Source: Paracidovorax cattleyae (lineage in GTDB: Bacteria > Pseudomonadota > Gammaproteobacteria > Burkholderiales > Burkholderiaceae_C). Taken from it: a DNA stretch of 64,000 nucleotides. A program made the translations under genes and the position numbers. Each line of letters starts with the position of its first letter. The stretch's first letter is position 1. The notes beneath the pieces were generated by a model that saw only the letters and a list, made by a program, of their open reading frames with translations, did no database searches and had not been told where the DNA came from. Below, piece after piece: positions 53,998 to 62,584 of this stretch. The stretch spans positions 105,737-169,736 of the forward strand of contig NZ_FNJL01000011.1 in assembly GCF_900104515.1 (NCBI RefSeq), given 5' to 3'.

Positions 53998-55992
53998 ATG
54001 ACCCAGGGCCGCGACGACGACTTCCGGGTGCGCCCCAGCGCCCCGAAAAACCGAGGCAAGGGGCAGAGCCAAAGCTTCATTTCCAAGGTGCTGAAGCAAG
54101 CTGGCAAGGCCAGTGGCGGCAAGCCGCCAATGCGACGCCCCGGGGCTGGCGGCAGCGGCGCGCGCGCCGGCCAGCGGCCAGGCTCTCGCCTCGGCCGCGG
54201 CCATACGGCGGCACGCTTCGCGGGCGCGAACCTGACGCCCATGTCGCGACGCGTGACCATCAAGACCTTGCTGGTCAACCAGCGCCAGGCCAGCCCCCGG
54301 TCGCTCGCCAAACATCTGCGTTACATCGAGCGTGACGGCGTGGGCCGTGATGGCGAGCCCGGGCAGGCCTACGGGCCGCAGACAGACACTGCGGACCTGG
54401 ACGCCTTCAAGCAGCGCTGCGCCGACGACCGACACCATTTCCGCTTCATTCTCTCGCCGGAGGACGCATCGGAACTGGAAGACCTGCGAACCTATACGCG
54501 GCACCTCATGGGCCGCATGGAGGCCGACCTGGGCACGGGGCTCGATTGGGTCGCGGTCAACCACTGGAACACCGACAACCCCCACACCCACATCGTCGTA
54601 CGGGGCCGGGACGACACCGGCAAGGACCTCGTGATCGCCAGCGACTACATCGCCCATGGCTTCCGCCACCGTGCCGCCGAGCTGGCGACGGAATGGCTTG
54701 GACCGCGCACCGAACTGGAGATCCAGCAGACCTTGGGGCGCGAGGTGGAGCAGGAGCGCTGGACCAGCCTGGACCGCACCCTGCAGCGCGAGTTGGGGGA
54801 GGGTGGCCAGGTGCAGATCGAACGCTTCAACAGGCCGGAGCTGCAACGCCAACGCCTGGTGCTCATCGGCCGGCTGCAGCGACTGCAGCGACTGGGGCTG
54901 GCGGATGAGGTGCAGCCCGGAACATGGACCATCCACGCGGACGCGGAGAAGACCTTGCGGACCCTGGGTGAACGGGGCGACATCATCCGCACCATGCAGC
55001 GAGCCATGTCCGGTGCCTCGCGCGAACTGGCGATATTCGAGCCGGGTGGTGATGGCCGCATCGTCGTCGGTCGCGTTGCCGCGAAGGGGCTCGCCGACGA
55101 ACTGCACGACCGTGGCTATCTGGTGGTCGATGGTGCCGACGGCAAGGCGCACTACGTCGCGTTGAGCCGGCGCGATGAACTGGCGAACTACCCGGTGGGC
55201 GCAGTCGTGGAAGTGCGCGGTACCACGGAGGTGCGCATGGCCGACCGGAACATCGCCGCGCTGGCCACCGATGGCCTGTATCGCGCAGACCATCACCTCG
55301 CGATCAAGCAGGGCCGCGCCGCGCCCGACCGCGACCCGCGGGAGGTCGTCGCAGCCCATATCCGCCGGCTGGAAGCGCTGCGCCGGGCAGGCATCGTGGA
55401 GCGCGTGTCGGAGGGGCTGTGGAAGGTGCCGGACGACCTGGCCGAGCGTGGCCGCCGACACGACGCCCAGAGGCTGGGGGGTGTCGCCGTGGAGCTGAAA
55501 TCGCACCTGCCCATCGAGCGCCAGATCCGGGTCATCGGGGCGACTTGGCTGGACCAGCAATTGATCGGCGGTGGCGCCGGAGTAGGGGACCTGGGCTTTG
55601 GTGCGGACGCCAAGCTGGCCATGCGGCAGCGCGCCGACTTCCTGCTGGAACAGGGGCTGGCGGAGCAGCGTGGGCAACGCATCCTCCTGGCGCGCAATCT
55701 GCTGGGCACGCTGCGCGGCCGGGAACTCGCGCAGGCCGCGAAGGACATCGCGGCCGACACCGGCCTGGCGCATCGTCCGGTGGCTGACGGACAGCGCGTG
55801 GCCGGCATCTACCGGCGCTCCGTCATGCTCGCCAGTGGGCGCTACGCGATGCTGGACGATGGCATGGGCTTCAGCCTGGTTCCATGGCGGTCCGTCATCG
55901 AGCCGCGGCTGGGGAAGCAGCTTTCCGCGACGGTGCGCGGTGCATCGGTGACGTGGGATGTGGGGCGGCAGCGCGGGCCGTCGATCGGGTGA
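53998..55992 (+). CDS. VirD2-type relaxase (DUF3363 C-terminus)
   Basis: 664 residues from the ATG at 53998; the open frame reaches further left but has no ribosome site. It nicks DNA at oriT and leads the transferred strand. The N-terminal part is basic and disordered. The relaxase core includes ARSLAKHLRYIERDG-like SLAKHLRYIERDGVGRD, HHFRFILSPEDA and the metal-binding His pair in NPHTHIVVRG. The C-terminal half (from about 250) is the DUF3363 region (PGTWTIHADAEKTL...). It is the last recognisable mobility gene. In related elements traG (VirD4) follows, but it is absent here. Confidence 0.92.
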   Translation: MTQGRDDDFRVRPSAPKNRGKGQSQSFISKVLKQAGKASGGKPPMRRPGAGGSGARAGQRPGSRLGRGHTAARFAGANLTPMSRRVTIKTLLVNQRQASPRSLAKHLRYIERDGVGRDGEPGQAYGPQTDTADLDAFKQRCADDRHHFRFILSPEDASELEDLRTYTRHLMGRMEADLGTGLDWVAVNHWNTDNPHTHIVVRGRDDTGKDLVIASDYIAHGFRHRAAELATEWLGPRTELEIQQTLGREVEQERWTSLDRTLQRELGEGGQVQIERFNRPELQRQRLVLIGRLQRLQRLGLADEVQPGTWTIHADAEKTLRTLGERGDIIRTMQRAMSGASRELAIFEPGGDGRIVVGRVAAKGLADELHDRGYLVVDGADGKAHYVALSRRDELANYPVGAVVEVRGTTEVRMADRNIAALATDGLYRADHHLAIKQGRAAPDRDPREVVAAHIRRLEALRRAGIVERVSEGLWKVPDDLAERGRRHDAQRLGGVAVELKSHLPIERQIRVIGATWLDQQLIGGGAGVGDLGFGADAKLAMRQRADFLLEQGLAEQRGQRILLARNLLGTLRGRELAQAAKDIAADTGLAHRPVADGQRVAGIYRRSVMLASGRYAMLDDGMGFSLVPWRSVIEPRLGKQLSATVRGASVTWDVGRQRGPSIG

Positions 55993-56609
55993 TAAAAAGC
56001 CGCAAGGGCTATGGTTCCTGTTAACCATCGACGCACCTATCCATTCGACTGCTGCGCGGACGCGGGCGGTTGGGATTTCATTTGTCCCGTGAAGCGTTTA
56101 TTGGCTCCATAAAGTGAGATGCGCAGAAACAAATTCCATCCCTCGGTAGGGAAGCGAAGCGTCTACCGTCCCTCTACGATCGGCCCCCTCCCAGGGGCAT
56201 GCTCTGCAGTAGGTACGACCTGTCTCTCGGCCCTGAAGCCTGCAGGCGCTGGCTCGGTTCTCCCGAAGGGCCTTACCGATGACGGCTGGGACGCTGCACT
56301 GAGGTCGCCTCGAAAAGCATTGGATTGCGAGGACCACGCTGACGAAAACGTTTGCGCCTGAAATTTTCAGAACGGTATCGATCAAGCGACTCGTGGGCGT
56401 GTCCCAAGATTGACCAGATCGCGAAGTTGAACGGAAGCCAAATGCCTGCGGGATAGCGCCACCAAAACTCGATGCGCCTCACACTCGTGCGGTAGGGATA
56501 CATGAATGAAAGATCGTCAACAGCAGGAGGCCATATGCAATGAGGTAGCCGATGAGGGAATGAGCAGGAGACAAGACCGATGGATTGGAGTTCAACAAGG
56601 AAAAACAAT
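55993..56609. other. 617-base region after the relaxase, possible gene remnant
   Basis: No intact gene. On the minus strand, two overlapping frames read like pieces of one small membrane protein: FWWRYPAGIWLPFNFAIWSIL in one, then LIDTVLKISGANVFVSVVLAIQCF in the other, with a frame change near 56370. This may be a decayed gene at the edge of a deletion. The right end holds the LysR ribosome site AAGGAAAAAC. Confidence 0.35.
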
Positions 56610-57542
56610 ATGGAACTACGCCATCTTCGGTGCTTCCAAGTGGTAGCCGAAGAACTTCACTTTTCGCGTGCGGCTGAGCGCCTGCACATTGAGCAATCGC
56701 CGCTCTCCCGCACCATCAAGGAGCTGGAGGCGGACCTGGGAACACCATTGTTCGTGCGGACTACCCGCAGCACGCGACTGACGCGTGCCGGCATGCTCTT
56801 CAAGGAGCGCGTGCCACGGATCTTCGCTGCGCTCCACCAGGCTTGCGATGGCGCAAAGGCCGCGGCCAGCGGGTTCAATGGCCAGCTGCGCATCGCGCTG
56901 TCGGACGGCGTCACGCCTTCCGGACTCCCCACGCTACTGGCCCGGTGCCGTGAAGAGGAGCCGGAGACCGACATCAAGCTGTACGAGGTCACGCTGTCCG
57001 AGCAGATCGCTGGACTGCGAGACGACTTGTACGACATCGGGTTCGCGCAGTCTGCCGACGTTGGCGATGGCCTCCTGGCCGAGGCCGTCTGGGCCGAGGA
57101 GCTGGCAGTGGCTGTGCCATCGCGGCATCCGCTTCTGGCGCACAAGCATCTGGCGCTCGAAGAGGTGATGCGCTATCCACTCGTGCTGTGCGACCCCAAG
57201 GCATACGAAGGCCAGGCAATGCAGGTGGAGCGCATCCTTCAGCGAACGGGTGTGGAGCCGCTGGTAGCGGAGCGCGTCGCCTCGTTCGACCTGATGATCG
57301 CCTTGGTGTCTGCGGGATTGGCGCTGGGGCTGGCTGGAGCGTCCTACATTGCGCCCAGCCGGGCTGGGGTGGTGATGCGTCCGTTGGCGGCTCCGGCCCC
57401 CTTGCTCACCACCTATCTGTTGCGCCCCGACAAAGTGCCGTCAGAAGCGCTGGCCCGGTTCATCGCCCGCGCCCAGGCGGTCGGCTCCATGGATGGTTTT
57501 GGTGCATGCTGCCCAAGCGTCAGATCCCAGGCTGCGGTTTAG
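56610..57542 (+). CDS. LysR-family transcriptional regulator
   Basis: 310 residues from the ATG at 56610. The N-terminal winged helix (residues 1-60, MELRHLRCFQVVAEELHFSRAAERLHIEQSPLSRTI) and a substrate-binding domain (about 90-295) are complete. The inducer is unknown. In Tn4371-like elements a regulator gene often lies between the relaxase and traG, which would fit its place here, but this is positional inference. Its last 23 bases overlap the convergent AP2-protein gene. Confidence 0.9.
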   Translation: MELRHLRCFQVVAEELHFSRAAERLHIEQSPLSRTIKELEADLGTPLFVRTTRSTRLTRAGMLFKERVPRIFAALHQACDGAKAAASGFNGQLRIALSDGVTPSGLPTLLARCREEEPETDIKLYEVTLSEQIAGLRDDLYDIGFAQSADVGDGLLAEAVWAEELAVAVPSRHPLLAHKHLALEEVMRYPLVLCDPKAYEGQAMQVERILQRTGVEPLVAERVASFDLMIALVSAGLALGLAGASYIAPSRAGVVMRPLAAPAPLLTTYLLRPDKVPSEALARFIARAQAVGSMDGFGACCPSVRSQAAV

Positions 57543-58386
57543 CGGCATCAGCACCAGCGCTCCGCTGCTGAGCGCATCTGCGCGCTGGCTCTGGAGGCTG
57601 CGCCAACCAGGCGCCGCGCTGCTCAAACGCACGGCGCCTGGCATCGTCTTCCCCATGTTCGTTCACGGAAAACTGTTTGCGTCGGGTGCCTCCAGTGGCT
57701 AACGCGCACTCTGCAACCCAGTAGTCGCGGCAGACCTGCGCGCCGCTGCGCAGGCTCCACTTGATCTGGGTGCGGTACACCCGCTTATCTGCCGAGGGCT
57801 GACGCCTGCTTTCACCCGCGGGCGTCTTCTCTCGCTTAGGCATGGTGGGCTCGACAACAGCGGTTGGCGCCGGGCCGGGCGGCATGGCATCCGGGTGGTG
57901 CACGAACCAGCCGTCGAGCAACTTGAGCAATTCGAGCCGTGCTTCCACGGCCTTTTGGCGGGCCTTTTCCTCGCCATACTTGACTACCGCGAAGGTTCGC
58001 CTGCGCGTGGTTCCATCCGGCAGAGACACCATCGCACACCACCGTGCAAAGCCATTTTCCTCGCGGCGCGACACGCCCGGGATACCGGACTTGTTGTTGC
58101 TCCGGATGATCGTTCCGAACTCGCTCCGGCTCATCGCAGGAATCTTCTTCAGGATGGCGTCTCGATAGGCGATCGCCGCGGCCTTGGCTTTCTCCGGGTC
58201 GCCATAGGTGGCAACTCGGAACTCCTGGTGGAAACGCTCGCCGCGGCGGGCGATCGACACCGACCACCGTAGCAACCTTCCGCCTTCGTACCTTGGGGTC
58301 AGCCCGTAGATCTTTTCGGGTCTCTCTGGTCCCGAGGAACCTGGCACTCCTGCACAAGTGGGCGTGGCGATTGGACGTGTATGCAT
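57520..58386 (-). CDS. AP2/ERF-like repeat DNA-binding protein
   Basis: 288 residues from the ATG at 58386; a GTG at 58395 is possible. Three related units can be aligned: about residues 27-80 (LLRWSVSIARRGERFHQEF), 98-150 (FARWCAMVSLPDGTTRRRTF) and 215-265 (CRDYWVAECALATGGTRRKQF), each a three-strand-plus-helix pattern like AP2 domains, with YGxxEKAK/EKARQKA helices. A Pro-rich basic linker joins the second and third. A known type in Acidovorax relatives. Function is unknown, with possible DNA binding. Confidence 0.7.
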   Translation of the reverse strand: MHTRPIATPTCAGVPGSSGPERPEKIYGLTPRYEGGRLLRWSVSIARRGERFHQEFRVATYGDPEKAKAAAIAYRDAILKKIPAMSRSEFGTIIRSNNKSGIPGVSRREENGFARWCAMVSLPDGTTRRRTFAVVKYGEEKARQKAVEARLELLKLLDGWFVHHPDAMPPGPAPTAVVEPTMPKREKTPAGESRRQPSADKRVYRTQIKWSLRSGAQVCRDYWVAECALATGGTRRKQFSVNEHGEDDARRRAFEQRGAWLAQPPEPARRCAQQRSAGADAAKPQPGI

Positions 58387-58402
58387 TGCGTCCACGATGC
58401 AA

Positions 58403-58957
58403 TCAGGCTGCGATGCTGGCCTCGGCCGGCTTGAACCCGGGAAGCCAGGACGCCCCCACCCAGTCCCCGGAGCGCACCAGGCTCATGGTCTGCAGTGTCT
58501 TGCCCCGGCCGCCGAAAGCGCACTGCACTACCCAGGCCTGACCGTCGAATCCAGGCACCAGGAAGCAGGCCATCTCCGGCAATGCGAGTAGTGCTTCATC
58601 GCCTTCCTCCGCCAGCAGTGCCACGACATCCCGCGAGGTAGCCGTTGCTACGTCGAGTCCTTTGGGCCAATCGCCTTTCCATGGCGCGACTGGCCGGGAC
58701 AAGGGAGTATGAAAGGTCAGGGCGTGCAGACCCCACAGCTGCTCATGGTCGGGTAGGGTAGGGTCCATGCACTGCAACATGAGATCCAGCCCCAGGCAAT
58801 CCACGCTGACGGGATATGGGTCGGCATCATGGCTTCGGCGAAGATCCCTGACTGGCGGCTGCAACGACATCAACGCCTTCTGCAGCGGTTCCTGGCGACT
58901 GTAGCGGCCAAGATTGCGCAGCAGCATGTCGGGCAGAGGATCGAATCGGATGGGCAT
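58403..58957 (-). CDS. Hypothetical protein of the T6SS module (immunity-like place)
   Basis: 184 residues from the ATG at 58957; a longer frame reaches into the neighbour. A soluble acidic protein with two halves (SLQPPVRDLRRSHDADPYPVSV and CFLVPGFDGQAWVVQCAFGG), no signal peptide and no membrane segment. It follows two TPR genes on the same strand, 28 bases away, downstream of a toxin. By position it could be a third immunity gene or one for another toxin. I do not recognise the family. Confidence 0.6.
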   Translation of the reverse strand: MPIRFDPLPDMLLRNLGRYSRQEPLQKALMSLQPPVRDLRRSHDADPYPVSVDCLGLDLMLQCMDPTLPDHEQLWGLHALTFHTPLSRPVAPWKGDWPKGLDVATATSRDVVALLAEEGDEALLALPEMACFLVPGFDGQAWVVQCAFGGRGKTLQTMSLVRSGDWVGASWLPGFKPAEASIAA

Positions 58958-58985
58958 ACAGCAACTCCCGTAAAGATCAGGCCGA

Positions 58986-59438
58986 TCAGCGATTCGAGCG
59001 CAAAAACGCCAGGTACTTTGGATCCTCATCCGAAAACAACTCATCGCCCTCCTGCATATGGGCTTGTGCCAGCATCTGCTTGGCTTGCGTCGTCTCCCCC
59101 AGTTCGAGGGCCGACTGGCCCACCCGTAGCAAGAGGTAAGGGTTCCCCTGACCGCCTGGTCCACTCATGGCGTCAAGAAACGAGATGCGCGCCATCCTGA
59201 AATCGGAGAGGTTGAAATACGCCTCGCCCAGCGAGCCGTTCAGCCAAGTCCACGCCTCCCACTCATACTGTGGTGCGGGCAACAGGTCGAGGGCCTGCTG
59301 CAGCGGCTCGATCGCAGCCGAAGGCCTGTCGCTCTCCAATGCGTCATTGGCCTTTTCCGACAGCGCAGTCACCTTCTCGTAGATGTCGTCAGGCAACTCC
59401 AGGCCGCCATCTTCCTCAAGATTGTCGCTCGCCATCAT
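58986..59438 (-). CDS. TPR-repeat protein, candidate immunity (second copy)
   Basis: 150 residues. Helical repeats of TPR type (NDALESDRPSAAIEPLQQALDLLP; SLGEAYFNLSDFRMARISFLDAM; LRVGQSALELGETTQAKQMLAQAH) and the C-terminal signature SDEDPKYLAFL, which it shares with its upstream neighbour (SEDPKYLKFA). The start overlaps the neighbour's stop by ATGA. Tandem TPR proteins beside GH-E-type toxins usually neutralise them. Higher GC than the first copy. Confidence 0.8.
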   Translation of the reverse strand: MMASDNLEEDGGLELPDDIYEKVTALSEKANDALESDRPSAAIEPLQQALDLLPAPQYEWEAWTWLNGSLGEAYFNLSDFRMARISFLDAMSGPGGQGNPYLLLRVGQSALELGETTQAKQMLAQAHMQEGDELFSDEDPKYLAFLRSNR

Positions 59439-59875
59439 TTACTCGCCTTTTTGATTTGGTCCAGTGCGAACTTCAAGTATTTCGGATCTTCACTTGCATA
59501 ACCTCTCCTACCACCCATCTCATATGCCTTGATAAGATTCTGCGCTGCCAGCTCGTGCCTGCCGGATTCGTAATATATCTTTCCAAGCAGAAGGTAAGGT
59601 TTGGGATCGCTCGGCAGAGGATCACATTTGAAAAGTTCTTTCACCCACGTTTCCGCAGCGGAAAAATTTTTCCTCTCTATGTAATAGCCTGCGATAGTTT
59701 TTGTTACACTTTCGGAAGAATCCCAAGAATGCTTGGGCTCCGGAAAAGCATCCCAGCTCGCTAGGAGCTGCGCTTCAGCCAAAGCATAGTCCCCCGCAGC
59801 TTTGGCTTCCCTGTATATCTTCCCATTTTGAACCAGCTTTTCCAGCACTTCAGGAGGAAGGGGCTGAACGTCCAT
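59435..59875 (-). CDS. TPR-repeat protein, candidate immunity (first copy)
   Basis: 146 residues, 10 bases after the toxin stop. TPR helices (AKAAGDYALAEAQLLASWDAFP; TIAGYYIERKNFSAAETWVKELF; LLLGKIYYESGRHELAAQNLIKAY) and the tail SEDPKYLKFALDQIKKASK. Clearly AT-richer than the surrounding genes. It is most likely the cognate immunity protein of the toxin encoded just before it, with the second TPR gene as a duplicate or a guard against a related toxin. Confidence 0.82.
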   Translation of the reverse strand: MDVQPLPPEVLEKLVQNGKIYREAKAAGDYALAEAQLLASWDAFPEPKHSWDSSESVTKTIAGYYIERKNFSAAETWVKELFKCDPLPSDPKPYLLLGKIYYESGRHELAAQNLIKAYEMGGRRGYASEDPKYLKFALDQIKKASK

Positions 59876-59885
59876 AAAAACTCCT

Positions 59886-61457
59886 CTATTTCAAAGGATT
59901 CAAATAATTTTCAGGTAACTTCGCGCCAGCAGACCTGTTCAAAGAGTAGTGATCCAAAACATAATTTTTAGGATCGTTCATAAACGCTCTAACCTCGGGT
60001 GATCTCGCTCCGTAATATCGACCTTCTTTATTCCAATATGTAACTGCATCTTTCGTATGCGCCATATCACCCTCATTCAGATTATACCACTTCTGGTTAG
60101 ATGCCTTAAACTGCTTCTCGCCCGTGAGGGGGTCCGTCCGTATTTGCCCATCTTTTTCCATCCTCGCAATGACGTCACGGCCGGTTTTCGATGTCTTACC
60201 CGGTGTCTTGCCCAAGAACAACTCACGCAGGCTGCGGGCTTTGATCTTTACTCCATTCGCCTTCCGAGTTGAAAATTCTTTGGCCGACTTGCCCTTTTTC
60301 GTGAGAACTCTGTATTCCTCCACGGGTACTTCTGCCGCCTCGGCCGCCTTAGAAGCTTCGCCCGGCTTGGCAGCGGTCCCCAACTCGTCGCCCACCTTGG
60401 CGCCGGCTCCGGCGCCTTCAGCCGCTTTCCCTCCGGCAGCCAAGCCCTCGCCAGCCTTGCTCCCTGCACTGGCTGCATCCGCCGCCTTCACGCCAGCGCT
60501 TGCGGTTTCCACCGCCTTCGCGCCCTGAGCCAGCTTGGCCACATCGCCGACGACCAGTACCAGGCTTCCTATCTCCAAGCCAGCCCGCGTCACCGCCTCG
60601 ACGTGATTACCCTTTTCCCAGGCGTCCGTCACCGGCTTGGTCAGTTCATGGCCCGCAGCCTTTGCGGCCTGCTTGAGTGTTTCCAGGCAGACGTTGCCCA
60701 GCCGGATCTGCTCCGCGAGAATCTGCGCATCCAGATTGCTATGAAGGGCGCCTGCGATGTTGCCCTTCTTGCCGACTGTGTAGAGAAGCTGTCCCAGGCC
60801 AAGGCCGATATCCTTGACGAAGCCCAGCGCTCCTCTCGCCACCTGCCCGCCATAGTGACCCGCCTTGGACCATCCGCCCTCGTTCTTCATGTCGATCGAG
60901 GCGATGGTCTCGTCCGCTGATTTACTCCAATCGCCAAATCGGATGTATTCATCCAATTGGTCCGGATTCATGAAGCTCAGCTTCTCTTTGAGTTGCTGCA
61001 GTCTTTCCAGCTCCGGTGAGGTCTTCGGTGGGTCGTTGCAGGGCAGTTTGCCGTTCTTCACCACTCCCGCTGGCGCACTCTGCTCTGTGATGAGTTTGCC
61101 GACTGTGTTGGGTCCACCTGGCCCGACGTTCATCTGTACTATCGTGTCGTGGCGCGCACAGATCAGTCCGTTGACTTTCACGCTCGTGTTGTCGCCGATC
61201 AGCCGTACGTGCCCAGGCTGCTGCGACGTCTGGGACACCACGCCCATGCCCGCATTTGCATTTGTGCCGCGGACCCAGTCGGTCAACCGGTACACCGGCA
61301 TGCCACGCGCGTACACATTCGGGGAATACTTCAATTTGTTCGACAGGCTCCTGAAACTGTCGAACGGGACGGCGGTACCGCCGACCTTGCATACATCAGG
61401 TGTCGTGCAGACCGCAATCCACTTCGCGGCCGCCTCCGCGACGTGCTTTCTAGCCAT
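59886..61457 (-). CDS. PAAR-like (DUF4150) effector with C-terminal GH-E nuclease
   Basis: 523 residues from the ATG at 61457 (MARKHVAEA). N-terminal 130 residues are DUF4150, a PAAR-like spike tip (CTTPDVCKVGG ... TSVKVNGLICARHDT). A helical middle has two hydrophobic stretches, then an Ala/Gly/Lys-rich linker (about 335-400). The C-terminal 100 residues (KWYNLNEGDMAHTKDAVTYW, SPEVRAFMNDPKNYVLD, SLNRSAGAKL) match GH-E-type nucleases of the HNH/Endo VII group, with Ala before the His where Gly is usual. Delivered on VgrG. Its start overlaps the DUF2169 gene by 8 bases. The C-terminal part is AT-rich. Confidence 0.88.
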   Translation of the reverse strand: MARKHVAEAAAKWIAVCTTPDVCKVGGTAVPFDSFRSLSNKLKYSPNVYARGMPVYRLTDWVRGTNANAGMGVVSQTSQQPGHVRLIGDNTSVKVNGLICARHDTIVQMNVGPGGPNTVGKLITEQSAPAGVVKNGKLPCNDPPKTSPELERLQQLKEKLSFMNPDQLDEYIRFGDWSKSADETIASIDMKNEGGWSKAGHYGGQVARGALGFVKDIGLGLGQLLYTVGKKGNIAGALHSNLDAQILAEQIRLGNVCLETLKQAAKAAGHELTKPVTDAWEKGNHVEAVTRAGLEIGSLVLVVGDVAKLAQGAKAVETASAGVKAADAASAGSKAGEGLAAGGKAAEGAGAGAKVGDELGTAAKPGEASKAAEAAEVPVEEYRVLTKKGKSAKEFSTRKANGVKIKARSLRELFLGKTPGKTSKTGRDVIARMEKDGQIRTDPLTGEKQFKASNQKWYNLNEGDMAHTKDAVTYWNKEGRYYGARSPEVRAFMNDPKNYVLDHYSLNRSAGAKLPENYLNPLK

Positions 61458-62568
61458 GACCCACCTCTGTCGAAGCCCGCTGGCGGTGGATATGAACAGG
61501 CTGTTCGGTGCCACGCTGCGCCGGCCCGGCAGGAATGCCAGCCAACATGACCTTGCGCAGCCCCCACTCCTTCGGCACTGCGCGGCGCCACACCATTTGC
61601 AGTGACAGCCTGTCGAGATCGATGGTCACGGTGTCCAGCCGTAGCGGAAGGGGCTGGGTCAGCCCGTCCTCGTCCGTGAGCAAGCTCAGGATGTCGATAC
61701 CCGGAAGGTGGGTGTCGATGCGGCCCGTGGTGTCGCAGCCGATCAGGGTGATGGGCTCGTCGCCTTTCAGCCAGCCAGAGGCGATCAGGTCAGGCTGCGC
61801 GGATTGGTAAAACGCGAAATCGAAATCCGGCGGCAGGTAAGGGAAGTGCTCCGCACGCCATGCGTCATCGTAGGTGCCGGCATGGCGGGCGCGCTGCGGG
61901 TTCCAGCGGGGTACCGGGCCGAAGCACACGGGCGCGAGCCGCTCGCGGATGTCGCGCAGCGGCTTCTGCACATCCTCGATCTGCGGGGCCAGGTAGAACT
62001 GGGCGCGGTCCAGTTCGGCGTCGCCCACGTAGCCCCGGCCCACCGGATTGGGCTGGTAGATATCGAAGGCCTGGGCATCGTGGATGTCGTCGGTGGCCGG
62101 CCCGCGGTACCGGGAACGGCGCACAGCGCCGCCGTACGCCATCCCTGCGTGCAGGGGCACGGCGGTCGTTGGTTCGGGCTTCGTCAGGTGCCAGCCGCGC
62201 AGCGGCGTCCAGTGCCACGCACGCAGGCCGGTGACCAGCGCGGTCTTGGTGAGCGGGCCGACGCGCACGCCGATGGGCCAGTGCGTCGCGGGCTTGCCGT
62301 CCAGGGGCCGGGCGTGGCCGAGCACATGCACGTCCGTGCGCTGCTTGCCGACGACGAGGTGGGTTTCCTCCAGGAACGGCGTGCTCTCGGGCGCGCCGAC
62401 GTAGCGGTCCACGCACTGGATGGGCATCTGCTCATCCATGGCCAGTACGGGCTGTCCGTGCGCTAGGGTGAAGCTGCCCGCGACGATGACGACATCGAAG
62501 AAGCGCCCTTTGGTGGTCGCTTTCTCGATGACCATGTGCGGGAACGGGCTGTGGTTTTCGACGTCCAT
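61450..62568 (-). CDS. DUF2169 T6SS adaptor protein
   Basis: 372 residues. DUF2169 proteins are chaperones that load PAAR-like effectors onto VgrG. Recognisable parts are AGSFTLAHGQPV, ETHLVVGKQRTDVHV, VRVGPLTKTAL and RWNPQRARHAGTYDD. Encoded between vgrG (16 bases upstream) and the effector (8-base overlap), the usual order of such modules. Cytoplasmic. Confidence 0.9.
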   Translation of the reverse strand: MDVENHSPFPHMVIEKATTKGRFFDVVIVAGSFTLAHGQPVLAMDEQMPIQCVDRYVGAPESTPFLEETHLVVGKQRTDVHVLGHARPLDGKPATHWPIGVRVGPLTKTALVTGLRAWHWTPLRGWHLTKPEPTTAVPLHAGMAYGGAVRRSRYRGPATDDIHDAQAFDIYQPNPVGRGYVGDAELDRAQFYLAPQIEDVQKPLRDIRERLAPVCFGPVPRWNPQRARHAGTYDDAWRAEHFPYLPPDFDFAFYQSAQPDLIASGWLKGDEPITLIGCDTTGRIDTHLPGIDILSLLTDEDGLTQPLPLRLDTVTIDLDRLSLQMVWRRAVPKEWGLRKVMLAGIPAGPAQRGTEQPVHIHRQRASTEVGHG

Positions 62569-62584
62569 GCCAGTCCAGGGCGAA

